64,000 nucleotides of DNA from Oscillospiraceae bacterium (GTDB lineage: Bacteria > Bacillota > Clostridia > Oscillospirales > Ruminococcaceae), in NCBI GenBank assembly GCA_900752435.1, contig CAADVD010000025.1, positions 9,025 through 73,024 of the forward strand. The letters are read 5' to 3'. The notes below the pieces were generated by a model, which was not told where the DNA came from, ran no database searches, and saw only the letters and a program-made list of their open reading frames with translations. The stretch's first letter is position 1; every line of letters starts with the position of its first letter. Shown in pieces: positions 58,347 through 64,000 of this stretch. Made by a program: the position numbers and the translations under genes.

Positions 58347-58375
58347 TTGACAAATGCCAGTAAGTTTCGTATACT
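58347..58375 (+). promoter_or_regulatory. Promoter of the ABC transporter operon
   Basis: Consensus TTGACA (58347-58352) and TATACT (58370-58375) separated by 17 bp, about 66 bp upstream of the first gene. Confidence 0.78.
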
Positions 58376-58440
58376 TAAATCATGCATCCGTACTAGTTTG
58401 AATAGTACGCTTTACATACGGAGGACAAAGGGGGCTTTTT

Positions 58441-59211
58441 ATGGATGAACTGATTCGCATTGAACATTTGCGTAAGGTTTATGTCATCGGAACCGAAAAG
58501 GTTGTCGCATTGGAAGACATCAATCTCACCATTCATCGCGGCGAGGTCTGTTGTGTGCTCGGAACATCCGGTTCCGGAAAATCAACCCTGCTGAATATGC
58601 TGGCTGGACTGGAAAAACCGACACGCGGTGATATTTATATCGGCAAGCACAACATCGCAAAAATGAATGAGAAAACTCTGACGCGCTTCCGGCAAAAGCA
58701 TGTGGGGTTTGTGTTCCAATCCTACAACCTGATGCCGGCTCTGACGGCCATTGAAAACGTTGCCATGCCGCTGGTTTTCCGCGGAGTGGGAAAAAAAGAA
58801 CGCGAAAAAGCGGCCAAGCGCATGTTAAAGAATGTCGGTTTGAGCGATCGGGCTCACCATCGCCCCACACAGATGAGCGGCGGCCAGCAACAGCGCGTGG
58901 GCATTGCACGTGCATTTGTGAGCAAGCCCGCCATTCTATTTGCGGACGAGCCGACCGGCAACTTGGACAGCAAGACCACCTTGGAAGTGATGCAGCTCAT
59001 GACCGGCATGGCTCGAGAGAACAACCAGACGCTGATCATTGTCACGCATGACCGCGACATTGCACAGTATGCGGACCGCATCATTCACATCATCGACGGC
59101 CAAATTGACAGCGATACCTTCAACGAGCCGCCCAACGCGGACAAGCCGACCGATGTGGAGCAGTCCGCCGCAATCAATCAAGAGAATGGAGAGAAATTGG
59201 ATGAAACGTAA
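58441..59211 (+). CDS. ABC transporter ATP-binding protein (MacB/LolD type)
   Basis: A 256-residue ATPase with Walker A GTSGSGKST near residue 42, Q loop FVFQSYNLMPAL, signature MSGGQQQRVGIARAF, Walker B ILFADEPTGNLDS and H loop IVTHDRD. This is the LolD/MacB/FtsE-like class that pairs with FtsX-type permeases. A polar tail of about 30 residues follows the core. It overlaps the next gene by 11 bp. Confidence 0.95.
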   Translation: MDELIRIEHLRKVYVIGTEKVVALEDINLTIHRGEVCCVLGTSGSGKSTLLNMLAGLEKPTRGDIYIGKHNIAKMNEKTLTRFRQKHVGFVFQSYNLMPALTAIENVAMPLVFRGVGKKEREKAAKRMLKNVGLSDRAHHRPTQMSGGQQQRVGIARAFVSKPAILFADEPTGNLDSKTTLEVMQLMTGMARENNQTLIIVTHDRDIAQYADRIIHIIDGQIDSDTFNEPPNADKPTDVEQSAAINQENGEKLDET

Positions 59212-60244
59212 ATTGGCAGCACTGCTGGCTGTGATGATGCTCGGATTGGGAACGAGCAGCATGACAGTATTCGGGCAGGAAGATACAGCGGATGACCCGG
59301 ATGACACCGGTGTTTCCACCACACAGACCACAAACGATGACGACAACGGAGATGGAGCACCCGAGTTGATTCAGTCGCTCAAGCCGAATATTCTGGTGAC
59401 CTACTACAACTACGGCGGCGATTATGTCACCGGCGGCACAGAATTTGAACTGGGATTTACACTTTACAACACCAGCGACAGCATCACCGTGCGCAATATG
59501 GTGGTCAAGGTCAACGGCGGCGATGTGTTTACGCTCAGCGGCGGCACGGATACCATCTACATCGATTCCATTGCACCGGACGATTACGATCATGAATTCA
59601 AAAAGTTTACGCCCAGCTTGAATGCGGCGACGGGTTCGCATCCCATCAGTTTGTCGATTTCCTATGAATACTACGACAACGGCGCGAAAGCCGAAGGCAG
59701 TGCAGAGCTGAGCATCAGCGTGCCGGTGCGTCAGCAGGATAAAATCCAGCTCAACAACATCGGTTTCGGCAGCAACGAAATCTATGTCGGCGATGAATGC
59801 GACTTGAATTACAGCATCATCAATTCCGGCTTTACCAAAATCTACAACGCCACCGCCAAGCTGTTTGATGAAACAGGCGCGGAAATCGGCAGTGTCTACC
59901 TGGGCAATCTCGAACCCGGAACGGAAACCAAATCCAACGGCGATTTGTCCGCTGTCTTTGCTGAAGCAGGCGAGAAAAAACTCACCTTTAAACTGCTGTA
60001 CGAAAACGAAAAAATTGAACCGCAGGAGCTGACACAGGAAGTCACGGCCAATGTGACGGAATACGTCGATCCGTTTCCGACGGATATGGAAGAACCGATT
60101 GAAGAGCCTGTGGAATCCGGACCATCATGGGTATTATTTGCTTCCATTGCGGCGGCAGTACTGGTCGTTGGCGGCGTGGTGACCGGACTCCTGATTCGCC
60201 GGAAGAGGAAGCAAAGGAGTGCGTTTGAAGATGAAGATCTCTGA
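59201..60244 (+). CDS. Exported, membrane-anchored CARDB-like protein of the ABC operon
   Basis: A 347-residue protein with a cleavable-looking signal peptide (residues 1-25), an acidic low-complexity stretch (about 27-52), two immunoglobulin-like beta domains (about 60-180 and 185-290, the latter with NEIYVGDECDLNYSIINSGFTKIYNATAKL) resembling CARDB adhesion-type folds, and a C-terminal membrane helix (about 307-333) followed by a basic tail RRKRKQR. It lies between ATPase and permease genes, where MacA-like adaptor proteins occur in other systems, so it may be the extracytoplasmic partner of the transporter. Confidence 0.75.
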   Translation: MKRKLAALLAVMMLGLGTSSMTVFGQEDTADDPDDTGVSTTQTTNDDDNGDGAPELIQSLKPNILVTYYNYGGDYVTGGTEFELGFTLYNTSDSITVRNMVVKVNGGDVFTLSGGTDTIYIDSIAPDDYDHEFKKFTPSLNAATGSHPISLSISYEYYDNGAKAEGSAELSISVPVRQQDKIQLNNIGFGSNEIYVGDECDLNYSIINSGFTKIYNATAKLFDETGAEIGSVYLGNLEPGTETKSNGDLSAVFAEAGEKKLTFKLLYENEKIEPQELTQEVTANVTEYVDPFPTDMEEPIEEPVESGPSWVLFASIAAAVLVVGGVVTGLLIRRKRKQRSAFEDEDL

Positions 60245-61610
60245 TTTGCTTTCCATGTGCTTTCGCAGTTTGTTTCGGCGTAAGGTACGTACTTTTTTGA
60301 CGGTCATCGGGGTGGTCATCGGAACGTGCTCCATTGTGATTATGATTTCGCTGGGCATCGGGCTGGATGAAAGCCAGACCAAACAGTTTGCGGAATGGAT
60401 GGACTTGACAACCATTCAAGTGTACAGCAGTTACAACCCGCAAAACAAAGACGATGGCAATCTGCCGCTCAACGACAAGGCCATCGAATATCTGCAAAGC
60501 CTGTCCCATGTAACCGGCGTTAGTCCGGTCATGGAATTGTACGGTGCGGCGACGGTTTCTTGCGGAAAATACACATTCAGCGATTCCTTGGTTGGTATGA
60601 ATCTCGATCAGTTGGAGAATCTCGGGTACGTCGTCACAGACGGCCGCATACCGCAGGCATCGGACGGCGAATACGCAGTCGTCTTCGGGGAACAAACGGC
60701 CTACCAATTTATGAATTCCAAAACAGGCGAATGGTTTTCCAGCATCGATGAACAAGGCAATTTGCTTCCTCCTCCGGTCGACCCGCTGACCGATGATTTT
60801 ACCATCCAGCTGAACACCCAAAACAGCGACGGCAGCAATCTATATAATTTCAATGGCGGAGCTTCGACAACCACCACAACGGACGATAAAAAGAAAACCA
60901 ACGTCACCAAGCCGCAAAAACTGAAAGTCACCGGCGTACTCAAGGGCGACCCCGCTAAAAATTACAGCACAATGTACGGCATATTTATCGACATCAATTT
61001 AGCGAAGGAACTGCGCGAACAGTCCAACAAATTGAACGGTGACAACAGCAAATTCACCGGCTATGACCAAGCGTATGTCAAAGTAGACGACTTCAATAAT
61101 GTGGCGGACGTAGAAGCCAAAATCAAGGAGCTGGGTTTTGATACTTACAGCGCCGAACAAGAATTGGACATGGCCAAAGAGCAATCCCGTATGATTCAGC
61201 TGGTGCTGGGCGCACTGGGCAGCATTTCCCTGCTGGTGGCGGCCATTGGCATCACCAACACCATGATTATGTCCATCTATGAGCGCACGCGTGAAATCGG
61301 CGTGATGAAGGTGCTGGGCTGTGAATTGAAAAATATCCGCATGATGTTTTTGTGTGAGGCCGGCGCCATCGGACTGATGGGCGGCATCATCGGGTTGGTT
61401 TTCAGCTACATCATCTCCATGATTGTCAACGCCACCATCGGGCAAATGATGCTCGGATACAGCGAGACACCGATGAATTTATCGGTCATTCCGGTTTGGC
61501 TGGCGCTGTTGGGCATCGGATTCTCGGTAGCGGTCGGGTTGATTTCTGGATTCCTGCCGGCCAACCGCGCGGTCAAAATCAGTGCGCTGGCGGCGATTAA
61601 ACAGGATTAA
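60231..61610 (+). CDS. FtsX-like ABC transporter permease (MacB type)
   Basis: A 459-residue permease with an N-terminal helix (about 17-40, RKVRTFLTVIGVVIGTCSIV), a large extracytoplasmic MacB-PCD domain (about 45-310) containing a low-complexity insertion rich in T, D and K (about 205-230), and three C-terminal helices with the FtsX signature IYERTREIGVMKVLGCELKNIRMMF. MacB-like mechanotransmission complexes export peptides or resist antimicrobial peptides. The ATG at 60231 overlaps the upstream gene by 14 bp; a GTG at 60219 or a TTG at 60225 is possible. Confidence 0.92.
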   Translation: MKISDLLSMCFRSLFRRKVRTFLTVIGVVIGTCSIVIMISLGIGLDESQTKQFAEWMDLTTIQVYSSYNPQNKDDGNLPLNDKAIEYLQSLSHVTGVSPVMELYGAATVSCGKYTFSDSLVGMNLDQLENLGYVVTDGRIPQASDGEYAVVFGEQTAYQFMNSKTGEWFSSIDEQGNLLPPPVDPLTDDFTIQLNTQNSDGSNLYNFNGGASTTTTTDDKKKTNVTKPQKLKVTGVLKGDPAKNYSTMYGIFIDINLAKELREQSNKLNGDNSKFTGYDQAYVKVDDFNNVADVEAKIKELGFDTYSAEQELDMAKEQSRMIQLVLGALGSISLLVAAIGITNTMIMSIYERTREIGVMKVLGCELKNIRMMFLCEAGAIGLMGGIIGLVFSYIISMIVNATIGQMMLGYSETPMNLSVIPVWLALLGIGFSVAVGLISGFLPANRAVKISALAAIKQD

Positions 61611-61661
61611 CCCCTGTCTTAAAATTTGCTTACTCCTAATTTATTTGTTTTCCTCTTTGAG

Positions 61662-61713
61662 AAACTCCGGTTTTACCAAAATGCTCTTGCAGCTTTGGGT
61701 AAAACCGGAGTTT
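61662..61713 (+). terminator. Terminator of the ABC transporter operon
   Basis: Stem AAACTCCGGTTTTACC (61662-61677) with its complement at 61698-61713; 52 bp past the permease stop. Confidence 0.78.
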
Positions 61714-61742
61714 CAACTATATCGATATGCCTATCAGCCATG

Positions 61743-61786
61743 TAAAAAGGCCAGCCTCATACCGTGATGAGACTGGCCTTAAAAAG
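61743..61786 (-). terminator. Terminator of the rpsF-ssb-rpsR operon
   Basis: Stem AAGGCCAGCCTCAT with its complement (one mismatch pair as G-T) and TTTTTAC on the minus-strand side, 9 bp past the rpsR stop. Confidence 0.88.
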
Positions 61787-61794
61787 CATCGTTC

Positions 61795-62037
61795 TTATTC
61801 GCTTACATAGGGAAGCAAAGCGATGTGACGGGCACGTTTGATGGCCACCGTCAGCTGACGCTGATGACGAGCGCATGTACCGGTGACACGTCTCGGAACG
61901 ATTTTACCTCTTTCAGATAAAAATCTTCTCAGTTTTGCCACATCTTTGTAGTCGATGTTGGCAACTTTATCAACACAGAAAGAACATACTTTTCTGCGAG
62001 AGCGTTTGCCGCCGCGGTTGTTTCTTTCTCTTTCCAT
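61795..62037 (-). CDS. rpsR: 30S ribosomal protein S18
   Basis: An 80-residue S18 with the conserved core VCSFCVDKVANIDYKDVAKLRRFL and RGKIVPRRVTGTCARHQRQLTVAIKRAR. It keeps cysteines (CSFC) typical of zinc-type S18. Last gene of rpsF-ssb-rpsR. Confidence 0.97.
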   Translation of the reverse strand: MERERNNRGGKRSRRKVCSFCVDKVANIDYKDVAKLRRFLSERGKIVPRRVTGTCARHQRQLTVAIKRARHIALLPYVSE

Positions 62038-62083
62038 TCTGAAATACCTCCTTTTACTTGGGTGTAAGTTCTAACCGTTGCAG

Positions 62084-62533
62084 TTAGAACGGCAGATCGC
62101 CGTCATCGGTGTCGATTTCCTCATAATCCGAAATATCGCCGATGGAAAAGCTCGTACCTTTAGCAGGTTCGTCCATGGCTGTCGGAGCCGGAATCGGAAA
62201 ATCGTTGGACGCCGGTCTGGAAGAATTTTTGGATTCTGCGAAATAGACTTGGTCTGCGACAACTTCAAAAGCTGTACGCTTGTTACCGTTTCGGTCTTCA
62301 TAGTTTCTGGTTTGGATGGAGCCTTCTACTGCCACCAACTGTCCTTTTCGGAAATACTTTGAAACGAATTCCGCCGTTTGCCGCCAAGCGACAATGTTGA
62401 TGAAATCGGTTTGATCCCGATTGTAGTTGCGGTTCACAGCCAAAGAAAATGTGGCAACCGAAATGCCATTCGGAGTTTGTCTGAGTTCCGGATCAGCAGT
62501 CAATCTGCCCATCAGAATTGCTCTGTTTAACAT
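62084..62533 (-). CDS. ssb: Single-stranded DNA-binding protein
   Basis: A 149-residue SSB with an N-terminal OB fold (MLNRAILMGRLTADPELRQT, VAVEGSIQTRNYED) and the conserved acidic C-terminal tip DDGDLPF that recruits partner proteins. It lies between rpsF and rpsR, the standard arrangement. Confidence 0.97.
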   Translation of the reverse strand: MLNRAILMGRLTADPELRQTPNGISVATFSLAVNRNYNRDQTDFINIVAWRQTAEFVSKYFRKGQLVAVEGSIQTRNYEDRNGNKRTAFEVVADQVYFAESKNSSRPASNDFPIPAPTAMDEPAKGTSFSIGDISDYEEIDTDDGDLPF

Positions 62534-62544
62534 TTAAACCACTC

Positions 62545-62844
62545 CTAGTCCTCTTCTTTCGCAACAATCAAAGAACGCATTACGCCGTCGGTGATTTTGT
62601 ACACACGATCCAGCTCAGCCGGGAAAGAGGGCGCGCTATTGAACGTGAACATTACATAGTAACCTTCCGTTTCATAGTTGATCGCATAAGCGAGTCTGCG
62701 TTTACCCCATTCGTCGACAGATTCCAATTTTGCGTTTCCAGAAATCAAAGCGGTAAATTTTTCAACCAAGGCTTTGATTCCATCTTCACCCAATTTGGTA
62801 CTCAGAATCACGATGGATTCATAGTTCTGTTCTAATTTTGCCAT
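62545..62844 (-). CDS. rpsF: 30S ribosomal protein S6
   Basis: A 99-residue S6 protein (KLEQNYESIVILSTKLGEDGI, GKRRLAYAINYETEGYYVMFTF). First gene of the rpsF-ssb-rpsR operon, with AAAGGAGG upstream. The S6-S18 pair often represses its own leader; here a 7-bp hairpin (GCTCTGC/GCAGGGC, about 62873-62894) is present but I do not see the described binding motif. Confidence 0.97.
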   Translation of the reverse strand: MAKLEQNYESIVILSTKLGEDGIKALVEKFTALISGNAKLESVDEWGKRRLAYAINYETEGYYVMFTFNSAPSFPAELDRVYKITDGVMRSLIVAKEED

Positions 62845-62907
62845 TTAACAGCACCTCCTTTTGGACTTTGGCCCTGCATCGTAACGCAGAGCAAGGATAA
62901 CTATTAA

Positions 62908-62936
62908 AGTATAACAGAAGAGTCAAGGCTTGTCAA
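62908..62936 (-). promoter_or_regulatory. Promoter of the rpsF-ssb-rpsR operon
   Basis: Minus-strand TTGACA (62931-62936) and TATACT (62908-62913) with a 17-bp spacer, about 64 bp upstream of rpsF. Confidence 0.85.
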
Positions 62937-62963
62937 GAATTTTTTCGGATTTTTTGACTTTAT

Positions 62964-63821
62964 TTAGGCCAGCGCCTGCATCTCCACTGCACCAAACCAG
63001 CCGTTGACTGCCGCCAGATAGGACAGCGTTAAAGCCGCTACAAACAAAACCGCCAAAACCAGACAAACGCCGCCCACGTTCTTCATGCCCCGGCTCTGCC
63101 GTTTTCTGCCCAGCATCAGCAAGAGGATGCCAGCGAACAACAGCACAAGCACTGCCGCGATGCCGCCTAACAGCAATGGCATATTGGGTACTACCTGTTC
63201 CAGTACAAAGGTATTCTCCCCATTCATCTGCACCGTCCATGTTGCCGTGCGGCCGTCCTCGGACAAGGCCGCGTTGGTGTCCGTAATGGGAATGGGCAGA
63301 GTCAGCGAAAATTTGGCCTGTGCCGTTTGCTCCAAAAGGTCAGTAAATAAACCGCTGAGCCCGGACAAGTCGTACGTTTGACTCGTCAATGCCGTGTCCA
63401 TCAAATCGCTGATATCCAGTCCGGCGTTGACGGCCATGCGGTCAAAAAACAAGTAGCGCTTTGTGCCGTAGCTCAATTGGCTCATCGGAACAGAAGGGTT
63501 GCCAGAAGACGAAATCTCTTCGATGTTGTCGTAGTGCATAGCCGCTCGGAATCCGGTCGCACCATCCTCGGTGTAATTGGACACGTCATAGCCCGACGCG
63601 CGCAGTTGTTCCTGATAGCCGTTCAGCACAGCCGTGACCGCCGACTCCGACAGACCGGAAAGCAGATTGGATTCCGAATTGGTGTTGGTCAAAACAACGG
63701 CTTCCACATCCAAGCTCAAGTCGCTGTTGACCGTCATGTGGTAATCCACATTCACACAGCCGGTCAGGATGAACAACAACGCCATCAGCATTGGCAGCAG
63801 CCGGAATTTTGTTCGTTTCAT
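62964..63821 (-). CDS. LppM-like lipoprotein with two C-terminal membrane helices
   Basis: A 285-residue lipoprotein (lipobox ILTGC, cysteine 22) with an exported domain that opens NVDYHMTVNSDLSLDVEAVV, the pattern of LppM-type domains, and two membrane helices at about 217-240 and 250-270. The arrangement (lipid anchor plus helices) resembles Actinobacteria LppM proteins. Function unknown. The start ATG overlaps the stop of the upstream HAD gene by 4 bases. Confidence 0.75.
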   Translation of the reverse strand: MKRTKFRLLPMLMALLFILTGCVNVDYHMTVNSDLSLDVEAVVLTNTNSESNLLSGLSESAVTAVLNGYQEQLRASGYDVSNYTEDGATGFRAAMHYDNIEEISSSGNPSVPMSQLSYGTKRYLFFDRMAVNAGLDISDLMDTALTSQTYDLSGLSGLFTDLLEQTAQAKFSLTLPIPITDTNAALSEDGRTATWTVQMNGENTFVLEQVVPNMPLLLGGIAAVLVLLFAGILLLMLGRKRQSRGMKNVGGVCLVLAVLFVAALTLSYLAAVNGWFGAVEMQALA

Positions 63822-64000
63822 TCACATTCCCTCCCCGTTCCATGATATGACCGAAGCAATTGTTCTACCACCTCGGCCACGCCGTCTTCATCATTTGCGG
63901 CAGTCAAAATATCGGCGGCTTCTTTCAAACGGGCGCAGGCGTTGCCCATGGCTACGCCCACACCAGCAAACGTCACCATCTCCCAATCGTTGTCCGCATC
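63818..64000 (-). CDS. HAD-superfamily (Cof-type) phosphatase, C-terminal part
   Basis: The last 60 residues of a gene that continues beyond the right edge. The visible DADNDWEMVTFAGVGVAMGNA is HAD motif IV with its downstream strand, as in Cof/YidA-type sugar-phosphate phosphatases (usually GDxxNDxxM), followed by KEAADILTAANDEDGVAEVVE, which is also typical. It is translationally coupled to the lipoprotein downstream (ATGA overlap). Confidence 0.85.
   Translation of the reverse strand, partial: DADNDWEMVTFAGVGVAMGNACARLKEAADILTAANDEDGVAEVVEQLLRSYHGTGRECE

Noticed and set aside
62845..62905. S6-S18 autoregulatory leader upstream of rpsF
   Set aside because: A short hairpin is visible but the CCG-bulge element of the described motif is not recognisable.
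1..64000. CRISPR arrays and intact insertion sequences
   Set aside because: No regularly spaced repeats, cas genes or transposase genes were found on either strand by eye.

Overview
The window looks like a chromosomal segment from an anaerobic, spore-forming, Gram-positive Clostridia member. I would guess an Oscillospirales-type gut organism, but no rRNA or other taxonomic marker is present. The grounds are a complete spoIIIA operon (its last gene is cut by the left edge), a spoIID gene, a cysteine T-box, many lipoproteins with Gram-positive ribosome binding sites, an electron-bifurcating [FeFe] hydrogenase and no respiratory complexes. I see no prophage, CRISPR array, rRNA or intact insertion sequence. 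Most of the window is core chromosome with a few accessory patches.

Layout, left to right. (1) 1-3.95 kb: spoIIIAA-AG on the minus strand behind a sigma-E-like -10. (2) 4.0-6.95 kb: a GH13 alpha-glucosidase and a lone esterase whose gene lies between 23-bp perfect inverted repeats. (3) 7.1-9.1 kb: amt-glnK nitrogen operon with an attenuator leader that has ANTAR-type features, then a zinc alcohol/polyol dehydrogenase. (4) 10.4-16.7 kb: an OmpR/histidine-kinase pair divergent from a YfhO / CsbB-like GT2 / PIG-L deacetylase operon, probably for decorating a cell-surface polymer with amino sugars. (5) 16.7-24.8 kb: lipoprotein-ECF sigma-anti-sigma operon with a ribosome-binding-site-blocking hairpin, an SGNH hydrolase, prfB without the usual frameshift, and two lipoprotein cyclophilins, one with a degraded active site. 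(6) 23.4-36.6 kb, all minus strand: cysE-cysS under a T-box; recA-recX-rimO-pgsA; lipoprotein, WalRK-like two-component pair, yqhQ and prmC; citrate synthase. (7) 36.8-43.7 kb: spoIID, WYL and Rrf2 regulators, an alkyltransferase-like protein, a vWA protein without a signal peptide, a 77-bp palindromic element, an isochorismatase-like hydrolase and a DUF3592-like protein. (8) 43.7-47.5 kb: feoAB with a leader hairpin, tRNA-Leu(GAG) and an amidohydrolase. (9) 47.9-56.6 kb: hydrogenase genes hydC, ATPase, ferredoxin, hydB and hydA on the minus strand, divergent from DRTGG, anti-sigma-type kinase, HydS-like sensory hydrogenase, DRTGG and PHP genes on the plus strand. (10) 56.8-64 kb: yebC, an orphan holin, a MacB-like ABC transporter with an anchored extracytoplasmic partner, rpsF-ssb-rpsR, a lipoprotein and a truncated HAD phosphatase.

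Two themes stand out. First, the two-component pair at 10.4-12.5 kb sits beside a direct repeat just upstream of a near-consensus promoter for the YfhO operon. A similar repeat precedes the promoter of the ABC transporter operon 46 kb away, suggesting one envelope-stress regulon combining surface charge modification with export. Second, the divergent hydrogenase locus pairs a catalytic bifurcating enzyme with a second H-cluster protein of the sensory type plus two GHKL ATPases, two DRTGG proteins and a PHP protein, which looks like a hydrogen or redox sensing circuit without a conventional response regulator.
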